A stretch of 64,000 nt of DNA, taken from the NCBI RefSeq assembly GCF_026262505.1, contig NC_067206.1, forward strand, positions 12,954,205-13,018,204. The letters run 5' to 3'. Each line of letters begins with the position of its first letter. Within the stretch, counting starts at the first letter, position 1. This document shows positions 27,906 through 38,319 of the stretch, piece by piece. A program made the position numbers and the translations under genes. The notes under the pieces were generated by a model. The model made no database searches and had not been told where the DNA came from. It worked only from the letters and a program-made list of their open reading frames with translations. The stretch comes from Trichomonas vaginalis G3. Taxonomy: Eukaryota > Parabasalia > Trichomonadida > Trichomonadidae.

Positions 27906-28706
27906 ATGAATACAAGACTAAGAGGAAGCCCCATTGTTCAAACTGCAACTCCAAAAGATACACCAAAGGCAAATAAAAAGGATTTCTTCTTAATGTATTC
28001 AAAATATGATCCGATTCCATTTGATTGGAATCATCTAAATAGAAATAGTTCTCAACAGCTAATACAAATGTGCTATTGCTTAAAATTACAAATCCCTTCA
28101 AAGAATCCACTCAAAAACGAACTAATAGATATTATTAAAAAGCACTTATACCCTCCGAAATCTACTGCCCCCATTATTAAGCCTGCTGTTGGTGCTGCTG
28201 CTGCCGCGGCTGCTGCACAAGCCGCTGCCAATGCAGCACAAGCTGAAAAAGAAAAGGAACAAGAAGAAAAACAACGTCTGAAAATTGAAATGTCAAAAAC
28301 ACTACCGCCATTCTTCGGAAGAGTTAGATTGAATTCCGTACAATATCCTGTTACCGAAGAAACAAAGAAACAACTTCGTCCTAAAGTCGAAGCCGATAAT
28401 ATCGAAGAAAATAATTTATTATTCCAACCATTTGATAAAATTCCTTCTACAGCTATCAAAGTACAGCGTGGAGGCACTTCGATGTTTGCAGAAGAAAATG
28501 ACGATGAAACAAGAGTTCCTTACTCAGATACTTCAATTGAAAAGTTTATCATAGATAAGATTAGAAAGATACTGATTCCTAAGAAAGGATCGAAAGAGGC
28601 TTCCTTAGGCAAAAAAACTTATGGCCAAATATTTAATTTTATTTATATTTGGCTGAATATAGCCATTATGGTATTTATTGTTTTCTATATTATGTTTTGG
28701 TACTAG
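27906..28706 (+). CDS. SAP/HeH-like, C-terminally anchored membrane protein
   Basis: 266 aa from the ATG at 27,906 (MNTRLRGSPIVQTATPKDTP); the longer frame start at 27,849 lies before the likely promoter motif. Residues 42-80 (HLNRNSSQQLIQMCYCLKLQ, IPSKNPLKNELIDIIKKHLY) fit a SAP/HeH helix-extension-helix motif. An alanine-rich coiled stretch follows (AAAAAAAQAAANAAQAEKEK), then a soluble region and a single C-terminal membrane segment (YIWLNIAIMVFIVFYIMFWY). A HeH motif with a membrane anchor is the plan of Src1/Heh and LEM proteins of the inner nuclear membrane, so a nuclear-envelope chromatin tether is plausible, by analogy only. Confidence 0.7.
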   Translation: MNTRLRGSPIVQTATPKDTPKANKKDFFLMYSKYDPIPFDWNHLNRNSSQQLIQMCYCLKLQIPSKNPLKNELIDIIKKHLYPPKSTAPIIKPAVGAAAAAAAAQAAANAAQAEKEKEQEEKQRLKIEMSKTLPPFFGRVRLNSVQYPVTEETKKQLRPKVEADNIEENNLLFQPFDKIPSTAIKVQRGGTSMFAEENDDETRVPYSDTSIEKFIIDKIRKILIPKKGSKEASLGKKTYGQIFNFIYIWLNIAIMVFIVFYIMFWY

Positions 28707-28864
28707 AAAATACCCATTTTCTTATTTTCCCATGAATTTATATGATTTTTATTAAATTCCGATACAAATTTTAGTTGTTATCCATTTATAGAATAAATAT
28801 TAGATGAATTATATTATGTTGCACGTTTATTAGCAGTTTTTTGTCGACAAATTCCAAGGAATTA

Positions 28865-29016
28865 TTTTTTGTCCAAGGAATGCTATCAAAACATGATCGG
28901 CACATATTCAAACCATTGGCAGAGCCTCAAAAAATAAGCGGAATATGGCATTGACATTTTGGCCAGCAATTTGAATAATGCCGATCATGTTTTGATAGCA
29001 TTCCTTGGACAAAAAA
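28865..29016. repeat. MITE-like inverted repeat, 38-bp perfect arms
   Basis: Arms 28,865-28,902 and 28,979-29,016 are perfect reverse complements (TTTTTTGTCCAAGGAATGCT and onward), with a 76-bp interior whose edges are also partly complementary. Total 152 bp, no coding capacity. The structure fits a miniature inverted-repeat transposon. It lies directly upstream of an ankyrin gene and reaches to about 110 bp before its likely ATG, so it may affect that promoter. No clear target duplication seen. Confidence 0.8.
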
Positions 29017-29124
29017 AATCCAATTCGATTGAAATATTTTGGAAAAATTCATCAAGGAAAATTCATTCCAGGTGTCCAAAACAATTACTTTCAAAATTCT
29101 ACTTTGGTGACTTTAAATTTTTTA

Positions 29125-30540
29125 ATGTCTGATCAAGACATTCATCCAAATAAATTCAGTGAATTGCGAAATATCTATAAATACCACATCGATTCATATA
29201 ATGCGCTGTATCAATTGAAAACGGAAAATGAAGAAGAAATAAACTCGATTTACAAAATGATCAAGACAGAATTGATTGATTCAAAGAAATCTCTTCCAGA
29301 AAATATTATCAAAGATATTTTAGATATCATTCGATATAATAACCGCTATACAAAGTCATACTTGAAACTTTCCAAACATATATTTGATGATTATAATGTT
29401 TCGGAGGTCAAAAATATTAACTCTATTGCAAACTACCTTTTTTATAAAGAATACGGAATTAAATTAGACAAATCTGATAATTTCGAAAAAATTAAATCCG
29501 AAATTATCGAAATTCATACAGAAAATACAATTTACAGAGCAATTATGGATAATGACCTAGAAAAATTCATTGCTTTTACAGAAAGAGATGACTATGATAA
29601 AGATCAAAGACTTGATAGCGATTTATATCCACATTCTTACAATGGATATTCATTACTTGAATTATGTTGTTACCACGGGGCTGTTGATTGTTTCAAGTTA
29701 TTAAGAACGAAATTTAGCTCAGAAATCACAGTCAGATGTCTATATCTTTCATTTCTAGGAAGAAACAAAGAGATATTGAGTGAATGTTTGAAATATCAAA
29801 AGCCAAGTCCAGAATGCATGAGATATGCAATTATTTCACACAACATTGATTTTGTAACATTCTTGATGAATGAGTACAATATAGACATGGAAATATTTTA
29901 TTGTGGAATTTACAATAATCTTGAATCATTTTTAGTTTATTTCGATCAAACTAATGATGTTAAAAGAGTCTTTGTTTATTCGGTAATGTTCAATATTCCA
30001 TCACTTTGCGAATATTTCCTTTCACATGGTGCATATATCAACGAAAAAGTTAAAAACATATATCCAGCTCTTCATTTAGCAGCACAATATAATTGTAAAG
30101 AAACAGCTGAATTTCTTATTTCACATGGTGCAGATATCAACAAAAAAGATAATTATGGGAGAACCGCTCTCTATGTTGCAGCAGCTTATAATAGTAAGGA
30201 AACAGCCGAACTTCTTATTTCGCATGGTGCAGATATCAACGAAAAAGATGAAATTAGAAGAACACCTCTTCATCAAGCAGCACAATATAATAGTAAGGAA
30301 ACAGCCGAACTTCTTATTTCCCATGATGCAGATATCAACGAAAAAGATAAATACGGATATACACCTCTTCATCAAGCAGCACAATATAATAGTAAGGAAA
30401 CAGCCGAACTTCTTATTTCGCATGGCGCAGATATCAACGAAAAAGATAATGATGACAAAACCGCTCTCCATTATGCAACAGAACATAATAAAAAAGAAAC
30501 AGCTGAACTTCTTATTTCACATGGCGCAAATATTAATTAA
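29125..30540 (+). CDS. Ankyrin-repeat protein (trichomonad family)
   Basis: 471 aa from the ATG at 29,125 (MSDQDIHPNKFSELRNIYKY), a start typical of the large trichomonad ankyrin family. The open frame continues upstream to a TTG inside the MITE but that part is not needed. N-terminal helical domain (residues 1-150), a DUF3447-like region with SLLELCCYHGAVDCFKLLRT, then about five C-terminal ankyrin repeats of 33 residues (TPLHQAAQYNSKETAELLIS, then HGADINEKD) that are almost identical in DNA. Ankyrin proteins bind other proteins; the partner is unknown. No signal peptide or membrane segment. Confidence 0.9.
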   Translation: MSDQDIHPNKFSELRNIYKYHIDSYNALYQLKTENEEEINSIYKMIKTELIDSKKSLPENIIKDILDIIRYNNRYTKSYLKLSKHIFDDYNVSEVKNINSIANYLFYKEYGIKLDKSDNFEKIKSEIIEIHTENTIYRAIMDNDLEKFIAFTERDDYDKDQRLDSDLYPHSYNGYSLLELCCYHGAVDCFKLLRTKFSSEITVRCLYLSFLGRNKEILSECLKYQKPSPECMRYAIISHNIDFVTFLMNEYNIDMEIFYCGIYNNLESFLVYFDQTNDVKRVFVYSVMFNIPSLCEYFLSHGAYINEKVKNIYPALHLAAQYNCKETAEFLISHGADINKKDNYGRTALYVAAAYNSKETAELLISHGADINEKDEIRRTPLHQAAQYNSKETAELLISHDADINEKDKYGYTPLHQAAQYNSKETAELLISHGADINEKDNDDKTALHYATEHNKKETAELLISHGANIN

Positions 30541-31190
30541 AAAATTAATGTAGTTTACAAATTAAGTTGTAAACACCGAAATACGTGGTAACTCTAATAA
30601 TTTGACTAAATTATTATAATTCTTGAATTATTTTTTTCACACCATAGTAGATTCACTTTTTGAATATGAACTCTATATTGATTCTGGCTAGTAACTAGAG
30701 AAATTTAAAATTTTCAATTTTTGGCCCATTAAAAAATTTTAATGAAAATAAAAGACATTACTATTAATTATATGTGATATTTGCCATTTATTCATAAAAT
30801 CAAGTGATTTGGACTGATTGGCATAAAAATCTTGTTATTACAAGCTGCTGCATTGCGCCAATTTATTTAATCTCTAGATTCATAAAACTCAAATGAGATA
30901 ACATTACAGTCTTGTCAAAAAAATCTTGAATAATACAAGTAGGGAGAGTAACAAAGTTGCGCAAAAATCTGTTTGGTCTTAAAAATTCACGAACTATGTA
31001 ATCAGGTCTATCATGATCAGACGATTTTGCTTGTCGGACTTGTTAATTGATTGACAAAACTGTACTATTCTTGTCGAATTCCATAATTTAGGATAGTTTT
31101 CGAAGATCTTAATTTAAATCTCTAATGATGAGGCCATTTTTTAGGCTAGAAATTATAAAAATCATGTCTGTTTTTTATTGTCAAAAAAAA
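30541..31190. other. Gene-free intergenic region
   Basis: 650 bp between the ankyrin gene and the TFIIIC gene, in tandem orientation. AT-rich. I see no gene, RNA or repeat. Confidence 0.5.
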
Positions 31191-33524
31191 ATGACTGATA
31201 AAGTCTCAGCCCTTGAAGAAGAGCTTGAGAGTTTAGCAGGACTTGATGAAATTCCCGAAGAAGCTTTAACACAAGCTATTGATCATACATCTGAATTTTT
31301 CAACGAATATGTTACACCAAGACTTGAATTACAAACGTTAAGTCAAATTCATGATGATGTCGAGAACGAACAATATGAAAACAAAAATAAAAAGCGACGA
31401 GCTCTTGGTGAAAAGATGCCGCCAGAAATCGCGGGCGTTATGGCGCACGCATATCAAGAATTTTACGCCGGAAATAATGCGAATGCAATTCATTATGCCA
31501 ACGATGCAAGAAGGACTCTTCCTAATGCTCCTGAGCCATATGAAATCCTTGCAGAAATCGCAAAATCAGAAGATGATTTTGAAAACGCATTAACATTTAC
31601 TAAAAAGGCAGCAGAACGAGCACGAGATGCCATGGAAGTTTGGCAGGATTGCTATTCCCTTGCAATGAGGCTCAATCGTCCAGAAGAAGCTGCAAGTTAT
31701 CTCAGAGAAGCAGCAAAATCAAGTCCAGATCAAATAGACTGCTTAGTACAGTTACTCAATCTCCTTAAGACAGATGTAGATGATAAACGACTTACGAATT
31801 TCTGTCTTAATGAATTAACGAAAAGGAGGCCTACAGAGCCATCATTTGCTCGCGAATATGCTTTATTCTTACATGAGAGTGGTAAATTCGTAGATTCTCT
31901 TGAAGTTCTTAAAACAAATTTCCAAGCAATGGTTGATGCAGGATTACAACCAGATTTAGGCAACGCAAACTTACTTGGCGAAAATTACTTGGATTTAGGT
32001 AAATATGAAGACGTTATCATGCTTGATAACTCGATTATTGATCCTCCAGAAGATTTTCATACAAATGCTGCAATTGCATACATCCGAACCAAGCGTTATC
32101 GTGAAGCTGAAGAAAAACTCAAAGATTTCTTTACTCTCGACGTAATAACTCATATTGAAGCTTACGAAGCCATCGGACAAGCCTACGTTGATAACAAATA
32201 TTACATTGAAGCAGCAAACTGGTACAAGCATATGCATGCGAACGGAGTTGAAAAAAGATTCGAAATTGCTACATGTCTTACAGATGGTGGCAAATTCGAC
32301 GAAGCCATTGATATTTTACAGCAATTGGTAATTGACCAGCCATCTCATACCCCTGCCGTTGGTCAATTATTCTTTTTAATGAAATCCAGAATGGGAGATA
32401 AAGCAGCCATTGATTGGATGCGCGAAAATGCCCCTACAGCGGCCCAAACAGATGATATTGTGCTCCACGAAGCAGATGTAGCTTATTCACATGGAGATTA
32501 TCAACAATTTATAGATATCGGCTGCATTCTTGTTTGCAGAGTACTTTATGACATATATTCCATGAAATACTTAGAGTTAGAATCCAAACAGATCGAGAAA
32601 CTCCTTGGAATCACAGTTCCAGAAAAAATGCCAAATTATATGAAAAAAGTTTTAATGCACAAGAGGTTTTCAGAGGCAGGAGTCATTCCTTTGGACGACC
32701 AAACACAGTTCTTCAATCTCGCCCAAACAATGCTCACAATTGCCTACGAAAACGATTTTATTGAACAAGCATTAGTTTTAGGAGCTTTATTAGTTATCTG
32801 TCGCGAGAAACTCGAGAAATCGATGGAATACCACATCCTTTTCTTGTTCTCTTTAGCAGCATTCAAGGCTGACCATGGCGATCAAGCATGTTCAGTCATG
32901 AGAGCTGTTTTATTGGAGACAAAAGACACATCCGTTTGGGAGTTCTTTAATCTGTTCATACAAAAGACTCCTGACCAAGAAAGCTATGCACACAAGTTCC
33001 TTTTGAGGGCATCCCATAAATTGCCTGATAATGTTCCTCTCCAGATATTACTTGGTAACCATTCCCAGTCAACTGTTTGGTTCGACCACGCCATCACTCA
33101 ATATTTGAATGTTTTGAGAACTGATCCTGATGAACCGATTGTTTCTCTACTTCTAGCAAGTGCTTATCTATCTAAAGCGTATGTTAGAACACAGAAGGCA
33201 ACAAGGAAGAGTGTCCTCTGTGCATTCGCGTGCATGAGGAAGTACATCGAAGTGAGAAACATAGATTTCCCTGTAGAATGCGACTACAACATGGCCAGAT
33301 TTTACCAGGCAATAAAAATGATGCCACAAGCGGAGATGTTTTATAGAAAGGTGTTGGAGAGTGAACCTGACTACTCTCAGATTGCTGGCGAAGACATGGA
33401 AATGGACCACAACATGAGATATTCGTTGCAAAGAGATGCGGCTTATAATTTGAGTTTGATTTACAAAGAAACTAATCCAAATGAAGCAAGAAGAATAATG
33501 AAAAAGTATTTAACTGTTCAGTAA
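31191..33524 (+). CDS. TFIIIC TPR subunit (Tfc4/GTF3C3-like)
   Basis: 777 aa from the ATG at 31,191 (MTDKVSALEEELESLAGLDE); the frame opens 22 codons earlier without a good promoter. Acidic N terminus, then TPR units throughout: AYQEFYAGNNANAIHYANDA, APEPYEILAEIAKSEDDFEN, AMEVWQDCYSLAMRLNRPEE and EEAASYLREAAKSSPDQIDC. The C terminus AAYNLSLIYKETNPNEARRI, then MKKYLTV matches the last TPR of GTF3C3/Tfc4. In other eukaryotes this subunit of the TFIIIC tau-A lobe recruits TFIIIB to tRNA and 5S genes. Length is slightly under the usual 850-1000. Confidence 0.85.
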   Translation: MTDKVSALEEELESLAGLDEIPEEALTQAIDHTSEFFNEYVTPRLELQTLSQIHDDVENEQYENKNKKRRALGEKMPPEIAGVMAHAYQEFYAGNNANAIHYANDARRTLPNAPEPYEILAEIAKSEDDFENALTFTKKAAERARDAMEVWQDCYSLAMRLNRPEEAASYLREAAKSSPDQIDCLVQLLNLLKTDVDDKRLTNFCLNELTKRRPTEPSFAREYALFLHESGKFVDSLEVLKTNFQAMVDAGLQPDLGNANLLGENYLDLGKYEDVIMLDNSIIDPPEDFHTNAAIAYIRTKRYREAEEKLKDFFTLDVITHIEAYEAIGQAYVDNKYYIEAANWYKHMHANGVEKRFEIATCLTDGGKFDEAIDILQQLVIDQPSHTPAVGQLFFLMKSRMGDKAAIDWMRENAPTAAQTDDIVLHEADVAYSHGDYQQFIDIGCILVCRVLYDIYSMKYLELESKQIEKLLGITVPEKMPNYMKKVLMHKRFSEAGVIPLDDQTQFFNLAQTMLTIAYENDFIEQALVLGALLVICREKLEKSMEYHILFLFSLAAFKADHGDQACSVMRAVLLETKDTSVWEFFNLFIQKTPDQESYAHKFLLRASHKLPDNVPLQILLGNHSQSTVWFDHAITQYLNVLRTDPDEPIVSLLLASAYLSKAYVRTQKATRKSVLCAFACMRKYIEVRNIDFPVECDYNMARFYQAIKMMPQAEMFYRKVLESEPDYSQIAGEDMEMDHNMRYSLQRDAAYNLSLIYKETNPNEARRIMKKYLTVQ

Positions 33525-33585
33525 TAATTTTATGTTATAAAAAAATATTATTTCTATTAGTTATTTCATTTGTAGTTTTATTTGT

Positions 33586-33880
33586 ATAAAGAATGAAAAG
33601 GTAAGAGGCATGTATTATAAATATATGACTCTAAACCATTCCATTCCCTCTCTGAAAACTTTGTCCGAATGTTAAACTAATCAGACCAAGTTTCCAGCTT
33701 TCAGAGGAAGAATTGCTGGCTGTGGCGTATTAATTCATAATTAGTGCATAATTCTTCACACAAAGTTCAGAAACAAACGCAAATACATGCAAGTTTTTGA
33801 ACTTTGTATCGAGAATGAAAAGGTAAGAGATTTGTGTTATAAATAAACGCTTTTACCCTTTCATTCCTCCTCTGAAAGCG
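33586..33880. repeat. Two direct copies of a 70-bp unit
   Basis: Copies at about 33,586-33,662 and 33,808-33,880 share TGTAT, GAATGAAAAGGTAAGAG, TTATAAATA and CATTCC(C)TC(C/T)CTGAAA(A/G)C. They lie in the 600-bp gap between the convergent TFIIIC and RalGAP-like genes. No coding capacity. Perhaps a decayed small transposon or a duplicated regulatory stretch. Confidence 0.6.
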
Positions 33881-34123
33881 GGAAACCTCTTCAAATGATA
33901 AATTATTTAGAGGAAATTTCATATTAGGGATTATTTCGAAGATAGAGGTTATTCCGATATTATGCACTATATTGATAGATGCTATCGTTTAGTTATATTG
34001 CTCATAACAAATCATATTCTACATCTTCAAGTCATTATTATTCAGGAATCGACATAATGCCGACTTAGCCCATTTATAATAGATCTCAAAAAAGCTTAAT
34101 GTAATGATTGACTGTGATGATTG

Positions 34124-37111
34124 TCATTTTTCTCGAAGAAAAAAATGTAAAGTGAATTGTAAGAGAGAGAGAAAAAAGTTATATGCTTCTAAAAGCGGTT
34201 TGACAACGATCAAGAACGATGAAGCCTTATCGTCCTTTGGTATATTCAACTCGAAGCCAGATTCGTTGAAGATTATCTTAATTGGAGCATCTTTCTGCAA
34301 ATTGTGGATTTTTTCGGAGTCGTGAGGTGTTGCACCCATTCCTGGTGTAAAGAATGTAGCGAAAGCAGTTAAGAATGGAACAGTTGGTACTGTTGTGTTG
34401 ACTGCTGGTAATTTGTAGAATTCGCTTGCTTCAGCGGATAATTCAATTGGTTCGCCGATTTCCTTGAGGAAGCTGAGCAACAATGGAGTCATTCTTGCCT
34501 TCTCCTGCTTGTACTCCAAGTCGAGATCGCCGGCCATGAAGTGGATGATTGGAATTGGAACAATTGGAGCGTTATCCGCTTGATCGAACTTCTTCTTAAC
34601 AGCATCGACTGCAGCAACGTCTACCTGTGGCCTTACGACGTTCTTGTTCTCGATATCCAAGATGCCGAATGTTGTAAGGAAGTCGACAATTCGCAATCTC
34701 TGGTATGGAGCCTTGTAATTGAACGGAACGTAGTAGGCGTGCTTGTCTCAGTCAGTCCACTGGGAGAACTCCTCGCTGTAGACCTTCCTGAGGTTGTCGT
34801 CGACAGATGTAAGCTCTGCCTGGCTGAGATATGGAACATTCTTCGGTTCCTCGCCGTAAAGCTCGAGTGGGACTGGTTTGATCGCTTCGGCCTTCGGTAA
34901 CTTGGTTGGCTGGATCTCGTCGGAGAGCTCTGGAGCCTTTCCGTTCGAGTAATCGTCTTCTATCATGTATGCGGCCTTTCCGAATGGTCCGCGTGCGAAG
35001 AAGGCGAGTGGGTCCTTGCACTCCTTGGTCTCGATGAACGAGATAAGGGTGTTCGAGCCAACTGTAACGTAATGAATTATCGGATCTTTGATCTTGAGGT
35101 GATCGATGATTGTCTGCTCGCAGAACATGTGGCTGTTGCAGAACTTGCGTGTAATATGCTCGATTGGTGAGGAATGGAGTGCGAGTCTCGCTTGAATTGA
35201 GGAGACAAGATACGAAATGTGGTTTTGACGGTGTTTGTTGGATTTGCTTGACTTGGCACTTTCGAGAGCGCCCTTGTCTGGAGAGATGGAGATGAAGGAA
35301 GTACTGGAACGTTGAGATCTTCCTCCGAGTATTGTAGAGTTGATGATGGAAATGAATTCGAAGAGGGCGTTGGAGTTCTCCTGGAGGTGGAAAGCACTTG
35401 GAGCCCATTCGATGACCTCGTAAACCATCAAAAGTGTCTGTAATACGATTCGGTCGAAGTTTGGCTTGTTAGAATCGATGGATCCAACGTTCTGGAGGAT
35501 TGTTGGATCGTTTCTGATGATTGAAGCAATTAAGGCAATTAATGAGCAGATGAATGTATAGTTGTTTGGTGTTACGTACTGGTTGAACTTCTCCTTCTTG
35601 CAGTACTCCTTGAGTGCCATGATGATGTCAATTCCGGTAGTAGAGCATGAAGTGAGTAATCTGTAGCGATCTGCGATACTTGGGCAGACAGTACGTAGGT
35701 GATCATATGCGCTCTCGATTGCGCCCATTCCCTTGCCAGTAGAGTTAGCAGCAGAGATGAAAAATGAAACAATATTTTCTGTGAGTTGGCTGTCTGTCTG
35801 CTTAGCGATCTGGACATTGGCAAGGAGATGCAATGCGATGGAGGAAACGTATGGAATAACAGAGCCACAGTTAGTATATGCGATTGTGGCCTGGGAAAGG
35901 AAGGAAAGTATTACGGAAGCGTGGTTTTCGTTAGCGTGCTGTGTTATGTAGGCAATGAAGCGTGGAATAAGGGAATCTGCTTCGTGGAATTCGAACTTTG
36001 AGATAATATGGAGAATTGTGATAACGTTGATTGAAATGGCTTGATCATAAGCCTCTGATAAGACTGGAGCGCATGTAAGGAATTTGCCGAAGAGCTTGAG
36101 GAAAGAATAAGCTGGATAGCGGTGGATCTCGATTGTTTTAGAGGTCTGCTCAGCAACTTTGATGGCTGTGTCCTTGGCCTCGGAGATAGCCTTGGCAACT
36201 GTAAGCAAGAGCTCTGGCTTATCTGTAATTTGAGAATAATCGAGACATGTAACGACATGATGGAAGAAATCTGAATCGACCTTGTCCGAAATCTTCTTCG
36301 TTTCGGAAAAAACACCTTGTTTGATTGGAATATCTTCAACTGGGAGCTTAAATGTGATGAGGTTGAAGTATTTCCAGAGTTCGTTCGTACGAACTCCCCA
36401 AACTGTGATGAAATCATTGTTGTTGCTCCATCTGTGGCAGTATTTAACAACACGTTCCCAATGTGTAGCATCTTCAATTCCGGAGAATAAAATGGTGTTA
36501 AAAACAAGGTTGACGGCCTTCTGACGGAATTCTGAGATCTTATCTTCTGGGCAAAGAGGAGCGAGTGAGAATTTAATGACGTAATCCGTGATACCGATAA
36601 CTGTATTTAATAAAACGATCCAGGTATCTAATTCGAACTCTTTACCACGGTTGACAATGAATGTATCATAATTGGTAAGGATTCTCATCAAAAGTGGTAA
36701 AAACTGCTGCTGGAATGTAGTGGAATTTCGTGGTTCGCGCATTGCGAATGGTTGGGAAAGCTGCTTGATAATACAGCGCATATATTTGTTTTGACACTTG
36801 ATATCTCCATATAATGAGGAATCTTCAAGCCATTGCTCGTAATAATTAACAGCTATTTCCATAAATTTGCAATATTCTATGTTAAGAGATTACGCAACAG
36901 CGAAAAATTCCATTAACACTTTAACTCGCTTTTTAGATGTAGTCGATACATTGGAGGAATCTTTGCCAATTGTATCAATAATAATTTTTGTTGCTTCTGA
37001 GATCTGGGGACGAGCGAATGTTACGAATGAGTAATTTTCTGAGTCATCCTCCATTAATCCTTCTGTTAAAAGAGATGGTAACATAAAAACAAATTTCTCA
37101 TTCTCAGAGCT
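34124..37111 (-). pseudogene. RalGAP-beta-like gene with two in-frame stops
   Basis: A single frame of about 995 codons from the ATG at 37,111 (MSSENEKFVFMLPSLLTEGL), interrupted by TAA at 36,892-36,890 and TGA at 34,750-34,748 with no shift. Sequence after each stop continues the family pattern. Across the first stop, KKRVKVLMEFFAVA and IEYCKFMEIAVNYYEQWLED line up with the N terminus of RALGAPB. HWERVVKYCHRWSNNNDFIT follows its (W)xxxxxxCxxWRH region. After the second stop come YVPFNYKAPYQRLRIVDFLT and a divergent C-terminal GAP-like part with IKIIFNESGFELNI. Normal function: non-catalytic partner in a Ral/Rheb-type GTPase-activating complex. It could be a young pseudogene, a readthrough gene or a base-calling error. 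Polinton B lies 160 bp upstream. Confidence 0.75.
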
Positions 37112-37267
37112 CATTTCACAAATTTGATGAGTCACTTTTTTAGTAAAGTAAGATATGAGATATCATCAAGTTTCATATGTTTTACGGATATAATTATCAG
37201 ATTAGTCAAGAAACTGTCATGAAAAGTGACTTTTCAATTGGAACAAGTACGATTGGAAATATCAGAT

Positions 37268-37268
<1 letters not shown>

Positions 37269-37311
<43 letters not shown>

Positions 37312-37350
37312 AAGTGGGGCTTCCAGGCACTTCGTGCCTTCTAGCCCTGA
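37269..37350. repeat. Polinton B left end: target duplication, A-run, terminal hairpin
   Basis: CATAA (37,269-37,273) precedes and merges into a run of 38 A, then GGAAGT and the hairpin GGGCT...AGCCC with inner arms AGGCAC and GTGCCT (37,317-37,347). CATAA recurs right after the T-run at the other end (61,764-61,768), a possible 5-bp target duplication, in the size range known for Polintons. The inverted repeat continues with gaps to about 37,450. Confidence 0.8.
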
Positions 37351-37450
37351 AGATGTTTAGTACAAATGAAGAGGAGGACCGAACCCCAGCCGACCAGCCG
37401 TTAACTTTTTTGTATCACTTTTCACAAATTATATATGTTTTCATGTTTTG

Positions 37451-37469
37451 TCACTTTTCTGTCACTTTT
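37451..37469 (+). promoter_or_regulatory. Paired TCACTTTT initiator-like motifs
   Basis: TCACTTTT at 37,451-37,458 and again at 37,462-37,469, about 30-50 bp ahead of the methylase ATG. Element A carries the same pair. Both fit the host initiator, so the element appears to use host-type promoters. Confidence 0.5.
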
Positions 37470-37500
37470 CGGGTAAAAACATTTTTATTATTATATATAA

Positions 37501-38319
37501 ATGAATTTTACAAAACCACCACTACCCTTCTTTGGAAATAAGAGTAGATGTAAAGATATTCTATTGAGAGAACTTAAGAAACTACCGAATGGTCTAACAT
37601 TTGTAGATTTGTTCGGTGGAAGTTTCTATATATCCCATTTATGTCATACAATATTCCCAGACTCAAAGATTATATGCAATGACTTCGACAACTATATGGA
37701 CCGTCTCAAACATATACCAGACACAAACAAAATATTGAAAGAGTTAAAAGAAAAGATACCTATAGGTAAGATGGAACGTATACCATTAGATAAGAAAAAT
37801 ACTGTCAGAGAGGTTTTGAAAAAAGCAGAATATATAGACTGGAATAGTATATCTGCTAGACTATTATATAGTGGTGCTATAAGAGTTCATGACATTGAAA
37901 CACTTATGTCAAAAGTTTTATATCTTAACTATACAAATGTTTTCAAAGAGGACATAGAAAAATATATTGAGGGTATAGAGTTTGTGAGATGTCATTGGAC
38001 AGATTTGTATGAAAAATATAAAGACAAGGAAAATGTTTTCTTTATAGTGGACCCGCCGTTCTATAACACATGGGATTTTCAATACCAAGTAGACTGGACT
38101 TTGAGAGACTCTTTAGAAACTTTAGACGTTATACATAACCATCCATGCTTTTACTTTACATCCGATAAAAGTGGTTTGGAAACCGTTATGAGATGGTTAG
38201 AGGACATACATGACTATGAGTTTATATATGACAAGATAGAATATGAGAGAGGTCCTATAAACTGGAGAAAGTGTCACAATAAAGAAATTTTATTAGTAAG
38301 TAAATGTGGTTTGAAATAG
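37501..38319 (+). CDS. Dam-type DNA N6-adenine methyltransferase
   Basis: A 272-aa protein of the D12 (Dam-like) class. Residues 8-22 (PFFGNKSRCKDILLR) form the AdoMet-binding F-x-G-x-K block, followed by FVDLFGGSFYIS. The catalytic motif is DPPF within FFIVDPPFYNTWDFQ at about residue 183. LARGE-virus and phage Dam proteins often modify GATC; here the target is not known, but GATC-centred palindromes are repeated in this element. Possible roles are protection from host nucleases or marking of element DNA. It lies next to the left terminal repeat and overlaps the next small frame. It looks whole. Confidence 0.85.
   Translation: MNFTKPPLPFFGNKSRCKDILLRELKKLPNGLTFVDLFGGSFYISHLCHTIFPDSKIICNDFDNYMDRLKHIPDTNKILKELKEKIPIGKMERIPLDKKNTVREVLKKAEYIDWNSISARLLYSGAIRVHDIETLMSKVLYLNYTNVFKEDIEKYIEGIEFVRCHWTDLYEKYKDKENVFFIVDPPFYNTWDFQYQVDWTLRDSLETLDVIHNHPCFYFTSDKSGLETVMRWLEDIHDYEFIYDKIEYERGPINWRKCHNKEILLVSKCGLK

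Noticed and set aside
30121-30486. Open frames on both strands over the ankyrin repeats
   Set aside because: They are by-products of 99-bp repeats, which keep any stop-free frame open; the 471-aa ankyrin frame has recognisable repeats.
34752-35408. 218-aa and similar frames inside the RalGAP-like gene
   Set aside because: They lie in other frames of a longer family-matching frame and read as arginine/serine-rich nonsense.
37272-37309. Poly(A) run as a retroposon tail
   Set aside because: It abuts the Polinton hairpin and is mirrored by a T-run at the other end, so it belongs to the element edges; no reverse-transcribed unit is seen.
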